From contig NZ_BDBQ01000039.1 of NCBI RefSeq assembly GCF_001613065.1, positions 89,055-153,054 of the forward strand: 64,000 nt of DNA, read 5' to 3'. Numbering within the stretch: the first letter of the stretch is position 1; every line of letters starts with the position of its first letter. Below the pieces are notes generated by a model. The model was not told where the DNA came from. It did no database searches and saw nothing but the letters and a program-made list of their open reading frames with translations. The stretch comes from Nocardia miyunensis NBRC 108239 (GTDB taxonomy: Bacteria; Actinomycetota; Actinomycetes; Mycobacteriales; Mycobacteriaceae). Both the position numbers and the translations under genes were made by a program. This document shows, one piece after another, positions 17,966 through 26,206 of the stretch.

Positions 17966-18523
17966 GTGATTGAGGAAGCACTCTTCGACGCCGAGGAGAA
18001 GATGGAGAAGGCCGTCACGGTGGCGAAGGACGACCTCGGCGGTATTCGCACCGGTCGGGCGAACCCGAGCATGTTCTCGCGGATCGTCATCGACTACTAC
18101 GGCTCGCCGACCCCGATCACCCAGGTGTCGAGTATCAACGTCCCCGAGCCCCGGATGGTCGTGATCAAGCCGTACGAGAGCACTCAGCTGGGCGCGATCG
18201 AGACCGCGATCCGCAACTCGGATCTGGGCGTCAACCCGACCAACGACGGCAACATCATCCGCATCTCGGTGCCTCAGCTCACCGAGGAGCGCCGCCGCGA
18301 GCTGGTCAAGCAGGCCAAGGGCAAGGGCGAGGACGCCAAGATCGCCATCCGCAACGTGCGTCGCAAGACGATGGACGAGCTGAACCGGATCCAGAAGGAC
18401 GGCGAGGCCGGTGAGGACGAAGTGGGCCGCGCCGAAAAGGAATTGGACAAGACCACGCAGAAATACGTGGCGCAGATCGATGAACTGGTCAAGCACAAGG
18501 AATCGGAGCTGCTCGAGGTCTGA
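17966..18523 (+). CDS. frr: Ribosome recycling factor
   Basis: 185 aa, the family's normal length, from GTG 17966 with GGAGG eight bases upstream. Longer readings from 17897 add residues outside the family. RRF splits the post-termination ribosome with EF-G. Recognised from IEEALFDAEEKMEKAVTVAK, DLGGIRTGRANPSMFSRIVI, DYYGSPTPITQVSSINVPEP, AIRNSDLGVNPTNDGNIIRI, LTEERRRELVKQAKGKGEDA and KIAIRNVRRKTMDELNRIQK. It lies between pyrH and cdsA as in related genomes. Confidence 0.98.
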   Translation: MIEEALFDAEEKMEKAVTVAKDDLGGIRTGRANPSMFSRIVIDYYGSPTPITQVSSINVPEPRMVVIKPYESTQLGAIETAIRNSDLGVNPTNDGNIIRISVPQLTEERRRELVKQAKGKGEDAKIAIRNVRRKTMDELNRIQKDGEAGEDEVGRAEKELDKTTQKYVAQIDELVKHKESELLEV

Positions 18524-18562
18524 CGGCCCTGGGCGTGAGTGCCTGCCCGGGGCGGGGACGGA

Positions 18563-19567
18563 GTGGACGGATACGTGAGCGACGGGACAATCGTGGCCGA
18601 ACAAGCCGCGGCCGGCGAGGACATGCCGGCGAGCGAAGCAGCCGGTACATCCGGCGCGCCGGACGAGGCGGTTCCCGCCGGTTCGGAGCAGGCGCCCGCC
18701 GAGGGCGAGCAGAAACAGTCCGAGCCCGCCGATCCCGAGGCGGCCAAGTCCTCGCGGGCGGGCCGGAATCTACCGGCCGCACTGGCGGTCGGCTTCGGCC
18801 TCGGTTTGTCCCTGATCGCGATCCTGCTGTTCGCGCCGAGGATTCTGGTCGGCGTGGTCGCGGTGGCCATCGCCATCGCCACCTGGGAGGTCGCCAAGCG
18901 GCTACGCGAGGCCGATGTGCTGGTGCCGCGTATCCCGCTGCTGCTGGGCGGGCAGGCGATGATCTGGCTGGCCTGGCCGTACGGGGCACAGGGGGTCGCG
19001 GGGGCGTTCGGCCTGACGGCGCTGGTGTGTATGGCGTGGCGGTTGTTCGATCACGGTCTGGCCGCGACACCGCGAAATTTCCTGCGCGACACCGCGATCA
19101 CGGTGTTCGTCCTGGCCTGGATCCCGTTGCTGGCCTCGTTCGCGGTGCTGATGCTGTCCGAGCCGCGCGGCAATCTGCGGGTGTTGACGTTCATGATCCT
19201 GGTCGTCTGCTCGGATGTCGGCGGTTATGTGGCGGGCGTGCTGTTCGGTCGGCATCCCATGGTTCCGGCGATCAGCCCGAAGAAGTCCTGGGAGGGGTTC
19301 GGCGGTTCCCTGGTGTTCTGCATCATCGGCGGGCTGCTCACGGTAACCCTGCTGCTGCAGGCGAATTCGATGATCGGCGTGCTGCTGGGCGTTGCGGTGG
19401 TGCTGGTGGCGACCTGTGGCGATCTGATCGAATCGCAGATCAAGCGGGAGTTGGGCATCAAGGATATGGGCACCCTGCTGCCCGGCCACGGCGGCATCAT
19501 GGATCGGCTCGATTCGATGCTGCCCTCGGCATTCGTTTCCTGGCTGGTGCTGACCGCGCTGCTGTGA
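18563..19567 (+). CDS. cdsA: Phosphatidate cytidylyltransferase (CDP-diglyceride synthase)
   Basis: 334 aa from GTG 18563 (GTG 18575 equally possible). The enzyme makes CDP-diacylglycerol from phosphatidic acid and CTP in the membrane, feeding phospholipid synthesis. An 80-residue acidic, Ala/Glu/Pro-rich cytoplasmic tail precedes about eight membrane segments. The family signature is complete: CSDVGGYVAGVLFGRHPMVP, AISPKKSWEGFGGSL, then GDLIESQIKRELGIKDMGTL and LPGHGGIMDRLDSML. The acidic N-terminal tail is longer than in E. coli but usual for actinobacteria. Confidence 0.96.
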   Translation: MDGYVSDGTIVAEQAAAGEDMPASEAAGTSGAPDEAVPAGSEQAPAEGEQKQSEPADPEAAKSSRAGRNLPAALAVGFGLGLSLIAILLFAPRILVGVVAVAIAIATWEVAKRLREADVLVPRIPLLLGGQAMIWLAWPYGAQGVAGAFGLTALVCMAWRLFDHGLAATPRNFLRDTAITVFVLAWIPLLASFAVLMLSEPRGNLRVLTFMILVVCSDVGGYVAGVLFGRHPMVPAISPKKSWEGFGGSLVFCIIGGLLTVTLLLQANSMIGVLLGVAVVLVATCGDLIESQIKRELGIKDMGTLLPGHGGIMDRLDSMLPSAFVSWLVLTALL

Positions 19568-19722
19568 ATTCGTCAGTGCGGCGGGCTGTTTGCCCGGTTC
19601 GTATCGCATTCATTGAAACCTGTTGATTTCTGGGCGATTTCCGCGCCCATTGCCAGGTAACTCGAAGGCGACCGCAGTCTGATCGGGTGGTGGAGAACAT
19701 CGCCGCCTGGAAAGGAATCAGC

Positions 19723-19821
19723 ATGCGCTCGTTGATGATTGCCGCCGTGGGGGCCGTGATCGCGGTGGGGCCGGTGGTCGGCGCCGGCGCCGCATTAGCC
19801 GACCATCCGCCGACTGCCTGA
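19723..19821 (+). CDS. Tiny predicted secreted peptide
   Basis: A 32-codon frame: MRSLMIAAVGAVIAVGPV, then VGAGAALADHPPTA and a TGA stop. It has a GGAAAGGAA ribosome binding site seven bases before the ATG and a textbook signal peptide (basic start, hydrophobic core, ALA cleavage site), leaving only about six mature residues (DHPPTA). It may be a real small exported peptide, or the surviving start of a truncated secreted protein. It lies alone between cdsA and the phosphatase gene. Confidence 0.45.
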   Translation: MRSLMIAAVGAVIAVGPVVGAGAALADHPPTA

Positions 19822-19932
19822 TCTCCCCGTGGCCGGGAAGGCTGAGTTCATCGCCCTGTCGGGTCTCGGTAATCTTGCGCGACTTGGATGAGTCGGATAT
19901 CCGTTCCACTTCTCGGCGCGAAGGTTTCGATC

Positions 19933-21609
19933 ATGCTCAACCCTCCCGGCCTGGCCCCGAACACCGGAATCCCCGCGGCCCTGGCAGCCCGGATGACGAT
20001 GGACGAGCAGTACGACTGGCATCGGTCGTATCTGAAACGGCATGCGGTGAGCCGCCGTTCGTTCCTGCGCGGCAGTACCGCGGCGGCGATGGCGGCGGGT
20101 TTCTCCTCGTTCGGCGCGCTCGCCTATGCCGACGGGGCTCCGCTCGCGGTGGCCGGACGGCATGTCGGATTCGGTCCGGATGCGGCGAGTCAGCTGCGGT
20201 TCTCGGCGCAGTTGTCGCGTAATCCGGTCCGCGCCAAGGTATTTCTCGAACACGGTCCGACGCCCGCGCTGGGTGCGAGTGTCGAGGCGCAGGTGCGCAA
20301 TCTGCTCACTCAGATCCCGCGCACCGACGGCGGTGTGCTCGCGGCCGAACAGTTCTACGTGCACGCGCCCGTGGACGGGCTGCCCGGACGGATTCCGCAC
20401 TTCTACCGCTGGCGCACCTCCGACGGTTTCGTGAGCGAGGTGGCTTCGGCGGCCACGGCCATGCCGAGTTCGCGATCGGCGTTGCTGCCGTTCCGGTTCA
20501 CCATGATGGGCGATCAGGGTATCGACGACACCCCTGCTCAGCCCGCTGGTTTGCGGCCCGGCGGCTACCGCAACAAATACGGTAGGGGCGATGCGCCCGG
20601 AGCGCGCAATGCCGCGGCGATCCAGCGTCAGATCGTCGCCTGCAATCCGGACTTCCACATTCTGGCCGGTGACATCAGTTACGCCGATCCCTCGCACGGC
20701 GGCGGACCGGACTGGTTCGTCCCGAGCGGCACCTCGAAGAACGAGAAGATCGACGCGTACAACCCGTTCGTCTGGGACAACTACTTCCAGGCCATCGAGG
20801 GCAGTGCCGCGCGGGTGCCATGGATGTTCGCCACCGGCAACCACGATATGGAGGCGGTATACGGCACGCACGGTTACGGCGGGCTGACCGCCCGGCTGGA
20901 CATGCCCGACAACGGCCCGGCCGGATGCCCGTCGGTGTACTCGTTCCGGTACGGCAATGTGGCGGTGCTCTCGCTCGACGCCAACGAGGCCTGCTACCAG
21001 TATCAGGCGAATCTCGGCTATTCCGGTGGGGCGCAGAAGAATTGGCTGGAGCGGACGCTGGCCGCGCATCGCTCCGATCCGGCCGTGGACTTCATCGTCT
21101 GCTTTTTCCACGAGTGCGCCTATGCCACCGGTGTGGGCGGGGCCAGCGACGGCGGGGTGCGCGGGACGTTCGCGGAGCTGTTCGACCGCTACGACGTGGA
21201 TCTGGCGTTGCAGGGGCACAACCACTGTTTCGAGCGCACCGACCCGATTCGCCGCGGTCGCGCGACGCGGGTCGCGGCGGACAATGCGATCGTCTATCCC
21301 GAAACCGATGGCACCGTGTACTACGTCGTCGGCGGGGGCGGCGCCGCACACGGCGAATTCGAGTTCGGCGAGAGCTACCGCGGCCATGAGCTGCCCGATA
21401 CCTCGGTGGCTCGCAGCGGGCTGTGGGATGCCGACGGGAAGACGCGGTACGAGGCGGTGCAGTGGTCGCGCGTGCGTTACAGCCGGTACTCGTTCATTCG
21501 CGTGGACGTGCGGCCCGGGGTGTTCTCCAGCGAGATGGATGTGATCGCCGTCGACGAGTTCGGTCGCGAATTCGACAAGGTCACCTATCGGCGTCTGGTG
21601 CGCCGATAG
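19933..21609 (+). CDS. Tat-exported purple-acid-phosphatase-like metallophosphoesterase
   Basis: 558 aa from ATG 19933 (ATG 19888 alternative). A twin-arginine signal is evident: VSRRSFLRGSTAAAMAAGFS at about residues 38-57. An N-terminal fibronectin-like domain precedes the calcineurin-like catalytic core. Metal-binding motifs appear in order: TMMGDQGIDD, ILAGDISYAD (GDxxY), WMFATGNHDMEA (GNHD), CFFHECAYATG and LQGHNHCFERTD (GHxH). The GDxxY tyrosine and these ligands point to the purple acid phosphatase group; a homologue is known in mycobacteria. The protein should hydrolyse phosphate esters outside the cell. PhoD-type phosphodiesterase is the alternative, but the motif spacing fits better here. 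Confidence 0.85.
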   Translation: MLNPPGLAPNTGIPAALAARMTMDEQYDWHRSYLKRHAVSRRSFLRGSTAAAMAAGFSSFGALAYADGAPLAVAGRHVGFGPDAASQLRFSAQLSRNPVRAKVFLEHGPTPALGASVEAQVRNLLTQIPRTDGGVLAAEQFYVHAPVDGLPGRIPHFYRWRTSDGFVSEVASAATAMPSSRSALLPFRFTMMGDQGIDDTPAQPAGLRPGGYRNKYGRGDAPGARNAAAIQRQIVACNPDFHILAGDISYADPSHGGGPDWFVPSGTSKNEKIDAYNPFVWDNYFQAIEGSAARVPWMFATGNHDMEAVYGTHGYGGLTARLDMPDNGPAGCPSVYSFRYGNVAVLSLDANEACYQYQANLGYSGGAQKNWLERTLAAHRSDPAVDFIVCFFHECAYATGVGGASDGGVRGTFAELFDRYDVDLALQGHNHCFERTDPIRRGRATRVAADNAIVYPETDGTVYYVVGGGGAAHGEFEFGESYRGHELPDTSVARSGLWDADGKTRYEAVQWSRVRYSRYSFIRVDVRPGVFSSEMDVIAVDEFGREFDKVTYRRLVRR

Positions 21610-21612
21610 CGT

Positions 21613-22059
21613 TCAGGCGCGTTTGGCGGCGCGGCGCAACTGTATGATGCGCCAACCGCCAGCCAGCGCCATCACCAGTGTTCCGGCGATCAACGACAGC
21701 AGAATGGTCACGCCCAGCGGCAGCGAGAAACTCCAGAAGAAGAGCGTGACCTCCACCCGATTCAGATTCTGCAGAATGAAGATCATCAGAATGATGCCGA
21801 TGATCGCGGCGGCGACCAGCGCGACCCAGGCAGACCCGGCACGAGTCCGCAGCGACCGGTTGGCCGGGGCGCGGCGCGCGGTGCTGTCCGGGGCGGTGCG
21901 CGGACTCGAGTCGGCGGCAGGGCCGGCGGTGGTGGCGGGTTCCGGGGCGGTGGGGGAGTCCGGGCGCTCGGGGGATCCTGAAGCGTCCAAGGACTCCGGG
22001 GTGGCAGACGTCCGCGAGGGAGTGTCCGGGCCCGAGCTCGATGCGGCGTCGCTGGTCAT
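21613..22059 (-). CDS. LapA-domain membrane protein
   Basis: 148 aa from ATG 22059. About 80 residues of Ser/Pro/Ala/Thr-rich disordered sequence lead to two membrane helices: AWVALVAAAIIGIILMIFIL and then LPLGVTILLSLIAGTLVMAL. The linker LQNLNRVEVTLFFWSFS is the LapA/DUF1049 signature. The C-terminus is basic (RRAAKRA) and cytoplasmic. In E. coli the related LapA takes part in lipopolysaccharide assembly, but the actinobacterial proteins have no set function. It converges on the phosphatase gene with only 3 bases between their stops. Confidence 0.75.
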   Translation of the reverse strand: MTSDAASSSGPDTPSRTSATPESLDASGSPERPDSPTAPEPATTAGPAADSSPRTAPDSTARRAPANRSLRTRAGSAWVALVAAAIIGIILMIFILQNLNRVEVTLFFWSFSLPLGVTILLSLIAGTLVMALAGGWRIIQLRRAAKRA

Positions 22060-22192
22060 ACTCCGATGATTACCCATCGCTATGGGTTCTGCACGTAGGT
22101 TGGCGTCGAAGAGTGCTGCGCGCGCAGGTCGAGACTCGAATTTCGTGCGCTCGTCCGAGCTGGATTTCGCTGCCGACTACACTGGCAGGGCT

Positions 22193-23302
22193 ATGGCTAC
22201 CCCCCTCCCGCTCGTTTTCGATGCCCCGCGTCGTGGCATGCCGCCGCGGCATCTCGCCGACCTCGATGCCGACGAGCGTCGCAAAGCGGTCCAGGACCTG
22301 GGGTTGCCCAAGTTCCGGGCCGATCAGATCGCCCGGCAGTACTACGGCCGTTTGGTGGCCGACCCGGAGCAGATGACGGATCTGCCCGCGCAACTGCGGT
22401 CCGCGGTGGCCGATTCGCTGTTCCCGCCCCTGCTGACCGAGGTCCGGCACGTGGTGTGCGACGACGGCGCCACCCGCAAGACACTGTGGCGCGCCGGTGA
22501 CGGCACCCTCCTGGAATCGGTCCTGATGCGTTATCCGGACCGCAATACCCTGTGCATCTCCAGCCAGGCCGGTTGCGGCATGGCCTGCCCGTTCTGCGCC
22601 ACCGGCCAGGGCGGCCTGAACCGCAACCTGTCCACCGCCGAAATCGTCGACCAGGTCCGCGCCGCCGCAGCCGCCCTCCGCGACGGCGAGGTGACCGGCG
22701 GCCCCGGCCGCCTGTCCAACATCGTGTTCATGGGCATGGGTGAGCCACTGGCCAACTACAAGCGTGTGGTGAATGCGGTGCGCCGTATTACTTCTCCGGC
22801 TCCGGATGGTTTGGGTATCTCGCAGCGGAGCGTGGTGGTCTCGACGGTGGGTTTGGCGCCGGCGATCCGGAAGCTGGCCGATGAGGGCTTGTCGGTGACT
22901 TTGGCTGTGTCGCTGCATACTCCGGATGATGAGTTGCGGGATACGTTGGTGCCGGTCAACAATCGTTGGTCGGTGGCCGAGGTCCTGGACGCGGCTCGGT
23001 ATTACGCGGACAAGACAGGCCGTCGTGTGTCGGTCGAGTACGCACTCATCCGTGATATCAATGATCAGCCGTGGCGTGCTGACTTGCTTGGTTCGAAGTT
23101 GCGCAAGGCTCTCGGCTCTAGGGTGCACGTGAACCTGATCCCGCTCAACCCGACTCCGGGTTCGAAATGGGATGCATCGCCGAAACCTGTTGAGCGGGAG
23201 TTTGTTCGGCGGGTGGAGGCGCAGGGTGTTTCGTGTACGGTGCGTGACACGCGAGGTCAGGAGATCGCTGCCGCCTGTGGGCAGCTCGCCGCCGAGGGCT
23301 GA
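22193..23302 (+). CDS. rlmN: Dual-specificity 23S rRNA / tRNA adenine-C2 methyltransferase RlmN
   Basis: 369 aa from ATG 22193. RlmN is a radical-SAM enzyme that methylates A2503 of 23S rRNA and A37 of some tRNAs. Order: N-terminal RNA-binding domain (KFRADQIARQYYGRLVADPE), radical SAM cluster CxxxCxxC in GCGMACPFCATGQGGLNRNL, then NIVFMGMGEPLANY, VSLHTPDDELRDTLVPVNNR, EYALIRDINDQPWRADLLG, LIPLNPTPGSKWDAS and the C-terminal methyl-carrying Cys in GVSCTVRDTRGQEIAAACG. The gene is complete. Base use changes at about 22731: the 5' half has mostly G/C third positions, while the 3' half has many T and A. That point is where the downstream partial copies begin, so the 3' half may have been replaced by inserted DNA. 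Confidence 0.95.
   Translation: MATPLPLVFDAPRRGMPPRHLADLDADERRKAVQDLGLPKFRADQIARQYYGRLVADPEQMTDLPAQLRSAVADSLFPPLLTEVRHVVCDDGATRKTLWRAGDGTLLESVLMRYPDRNTLCISSQAGCGMACPFCATGQGGLNRNLSTAEIVDQVRAAAAALRDGEVTGGPGRLSNIVFMGMGEPLANYKRVVNAVRRITSPAPDGLGISQRSVVVSTVGLAPAIRKLADEGLSVTLAVSLHTPDDELRDTLVPVNNRWSVAEVLDAARYYADKTGRRVSVEYALIRDINDQPWRADLLGSKLRKALGSRVHVNLIPLNPTPGSKWDASPKPVEREFVRRVEAQGVSCTVRDTRGQEIAAACGQLAAEG
22731..22746 (+). repeat. Candidate attachment core within rlmN (left end)
   Basis: TGGGCATGGGTGAGCC, coding for GMGEP of RlmN. The same 16 bases occur at 35630-35645, and ATGGGTGAGCC at 39839-39849. In the downstream copies the rlmN likeness begins at this sequence and is absent upstream of it. 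This is the expected geometry of an attachment site; the site itself is inferred. Confidence 0.6.
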
Positions 23303-23359
23303 TGGGTCGAAGGGGGCGGCGGCCCGGCGTTGCACAGCAACCGGACCATGGCATGAGTC

Positions 23360-26131
23360 TCAGGCGATCAATGCGGCAAGTTCGGTGCGGAGGCGGTCGA
23401 GTTCTGCGCTTCCGGTGGTGGGGAAGCGCAAGATCGGGATGTCATATGCGGCGCAGATGGTGTTCTTGATGGCATCGAGTTCGAGTTGGCGCGGGTCGTT
23501 TTCGTGGTAATCGAAACCGTCGACCTCGATCACGCACAGGCGTTGCTTGGTGATGTGGTTGTAGAGGTCGAAATCCACTGAGGCGGATCGGGATCGCGTG
23601 AATTGGAGCTGCCGCCGGTCGAGTCGGTCGGTATCAGGCAGGAGGTGCCTGACGTGGACCTGCTCGTTGTACCAGAAGCCCTGGAAGTCGGGTTCGCTCA
23701 GGACCTGTTCCAGAGCGGCTCGCATGATGTTCTCCGAGGGATGTATCGACTCGTTCCGGATGTGGTTCGCGAGTGTGGACAGCACCGCCGAATAGTCTTT
23801 ATAAAGCAGGTCGAAGATTGACACGACGGGGCTGTCGAAGAACTCTTTGTCCGGAAACTGGTAGCGGATGTAGCCTATCAGATCACGCAGGTTCCTGCTC
23901 TTCGGCTGCAGATCGTGGTGGGTGACCAGGATGAAGCGTTTCCGTGCGCGGGATACGGCCACATTGATCAGCTCCGGGGAGTCGGCGAATTTCAGCGCGT
24001 TATCGATGTCGGGTCTATTGTCCAGCACCGTCGTCATGATGATCGCCGCTTTCTCCCGGCCCTGAAATTTGTGGACGGTGTCGGATTCGATGCTCGAGTT
24101 CAGCGCATCGGTAACTCGGTTCGCCTGCGGCCGGTACGGCGTGGTGACGCCGACCTGGTCGTCTGGAAATTCGGCGCAGTACTGCGGCAGCACATCCTGG
24201 CGAATGATATCGATCTCGCGTTGGTTGATTCGCCCGCCGCGCTTACCCGTTCTTTCGTCGAGCCAGCGCATATGGTCACCCGGTGGCGTGCGGACAACGA
24301 CCATGGATTGGTAGCCCGGGGTACTGCGGGTGAAAGGAACGAGGTTGTCCTGGTAGAACTTCTGATTGCAGAAGCCGATGATATTGGGATCGGAACGGTA
24401 GTGTTCGCGCAGCAGGACCCGCGGCAGCGAGGTGCCGTAAATATCGGTCAGCGACGAGAGAATGCTCTGCTGCCGATAGTCGTACGCTGGATCGGGGGCG
24501 GTGACTGATTCCGGAATGTTCACAACTGGCTGCAGCTGCCGCAGATCGCCGACGACGATCAGGTTGCGGCAGTGAGCCAGCGCCACGGCGGCCGCGACCA
24601 GGTCTACCTGCGAGGCCTCGTCGATGATGAGGTAGTCGACGAGTTGTCCTGCGCCGATACTATTTTCGAGGGAATGGCAGGTGCTCAGGATAACGGGATA
24701 GTCGCGGGTGAAGTGCCGCCAGTCTCGCCGGTATCCGAAGTCGTACAGCCGCGGGGCGTGTCCCGCATAGCGTTGACGCAGGCTCTCGGTGAGCCAGGCA
24801 ACGGAGAGTTGCTGCTGCTGGGCGGCGAGATCGCTGAAGTTGGATACCTCCAATGACTTTCGTGCCCGCTCGATCTTGCGTTCGATTTCGGCGATCTTCG
24901 CGTCGTAGTAGAGCTGATGCAGCCGGAACACGATATTGATGTCCTGGGCGTCGGCGCGGCGCATAGAACGATATTTGAAGTATTTGCTGATCCGGTCCAC
25001 CACGCCCGCGATTCCGGTGGCCCGCGCCAGTTCCGGATCGGTGTCGGCGATGAAGGCGAGAATCTTGGCCGGCCGCCACCGCAGTACCGGTAGCAGCTCC
25101 TGGTCGGGCAGTTCGTGCCTTTCCAAATAGGCGCGGAAGTGGACACGTTCCAGTTCGTAGGCGGCATGCTCCGTATGCAGGTCCGCGAGATCGCGTTCGA
25201 TTTCACGCAGCCGTAACAGGTGCTGATCCAGGGTGGTCATCTCCCCTGCGCGGGGCAGGGGCACCGATGCGGTCGCCCCCAGTTGCTGGACAACCAGATT
25301 TCGCGCGGGCTGCTCCTGGAAGAACTTCGCCTTCTTCTCCTTCTTGCCGAGATTCGCAGTGACATAACCGAATCCTGCGTTTACGAGTTTGGTGTGCACA
25401 TTGTCCACGGCCGGATTGCTCGACGACACGACCACCACCGTCTTGGATTCATCGACAATGATATTGGCGATCAGATTGAGGATGGTCTGCGTCTTGCCGG
25501 TGCCGGGCGGGCCATCGATCACCGAAATCGGGTGGCGCAAGCAATTATCGATCGCCGCGCGTTGGCTGAGATTCGTATCGAAGGGGTACAGCGGCGGCGA
25601 CACCGGGCGCTCGACCTGCTCGATCTGGGTTCGATGGAGATAGCGATGAAGCGCGCTGTCCGGATGCACGAACAACGGCCGCTCATGTGCCTCCCGGAGC
25701 GTCTGTCCTTCCTCCGGCAGCCGCGCGGCGACTGCGCGCCAGTAGGCCAGTACCTGGTCGGCCTGCGGATGATATGCCCCGGCGTGTACGACCTGTATCC
25801 GATCCCCGTGGTACGCCGAGAAGGAGTGCTCCTCACCGGGGAATATGTGCCACCAATCCTGCCCGACCCCTTGGAATCGGTAGGCTGCGGTCACTCCGTC
25901 ACGAGGTCTGCCATCGACCAGGATCCGCTGATGCGGACCGAGGGGTACGGCCTGCGGGTTCTGCAATACGAGCACTCGTTTCTGCCCGTAGGGAAAAGTT
26001 CCGCCCGTTTGAAACGTGATCTGAGTACGAGCCGCCGTGGGTCGCACCGCCGCCACGTCCGCGGTGCGATTCTGGAACGGCTCGTCCGCTGATTTCCGAA
26101 TCAGCACGGCCAGCTGAGTTGGATCAACCAT
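23360..26131 (-). CDS. SF1 (Upf1/DNA2-like) helicase with C-terminal nuclease-like domain
   Basis: 923 aa. Walker A GPPGTGKT is at residues 207-214, preceded by a Q-type motif (DTNLSQRAAIDNCL). SSSNPAVDNV follows as motif Ia, then YLIIDEASQVDL (Walker B DEAS, 504-507), LIVVGDLRQLQPVV as motif III, VLLREHYRSDPNIIGFCNQ as motif IV, and VTTPYRPQANRV with VHKFQGREKAAIIMTTV and NVAVSRARKRFILVTH as motifs V-VI. A 180-residue insert between Ia and II has coiled-coil character. The last 100 residues read VDFDLYNH, then CVIEVDGFDYH (Glu 869, Asp 871) and IPILRFPT, like the DUF2726/PD-(D/E)XK nuclease fold. It is the last gene of the leftward triad operon, 75 bp after kinase 1, so it is probably the DNA-acting effector. 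Convergent with rlmN. Confidence 0.88.
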   Translation of the reverse strand: MVDPTQLAVLIRKSADEPFQNRTADVAAVRPTAARTQITFQTGGTFPYGQKRVLVLQNPQAVPLGPHQRILVDGRPRDGVTAAYRFQGVGQDWWHIFPGEEHSFSAYHGDRIQVVHAGAYHPQADQVLAYWRAVAARLPEEGQTLREAHERPLFVHPDSALHRYLHRTQIEQVERPVSPPLYPFDTNLSQRAAIDNCLRHPISVIDGPPGTGKTQTILNLIANIIVDESKTVVVVSSSNPAVDNVHTKLVNAGFGYVTANLGKKEKKAKFFQEQPARNLVVQQLGATASVPLPRAGEMTTLDQHLLRLREIERDLADLHTEHAAYELERVHFRAYLERHELPDQELLPVLRWRPAKILAFIADTDPELARATGIAGVVDRISKYFKYRSMRRADAQDINIVFRLHQLYYDAKIAEIERKIERARKSLEVSNFSDLAAQQQQLSVAWLTESLRQRYAGHAPRLYDFGYRRDWRHFTRDYPVILSTCHSLENSIGAGQLVDYLIIDEASQVDLVAAAVALAHCRNLIVVGDLRQLQPVVNIPESVTAPDPAYDYRQQSILSSLTDIYGTSLPRVLLREHYRSDPNIIGFCNQKFYQDNLVPFTRSTPGYQSMVVVRTPPGDHMRWLDERTGKRGGRINQREIDIIRQDVLPQYCAEFPDDQVGVTTPYRPQANRVTDALNSSIESDTVHKFQGREKAAIIMTTVLDNRPDIDNALKFADSPELINVAVSRARKRFILVTHHDLQPKSRNLRDLIGYIRYQFPDKEFFDSPVVSIFDLLYKDYSAVLSTLANHIRNESIHPSENIMRAALEQVLSEPDFQGFWYNEQVHVRHLLPDTDRLDRRQLQFTRSRSASVDFDLYNHITKQRLCVIEVDGFDYHENDPRQLELDAIKNTICAAYDIPILRFPTTGSAELDRLRTELAALIA

Positions 26132-26206
26132 CGAAAGGCCCCTGTCGATCGCCGGTATTGTGAGGTTGTCATGAGGGAAATCGTTGTACCGCAGTATTTC
26201 TGGTGC

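Noticed and set aside
17030..18604. Long minus-strand frame opposite pyrH and frr
   Set aside because: It spans two certain genes on the other strand and their gap; composition is that of a shadow frame.
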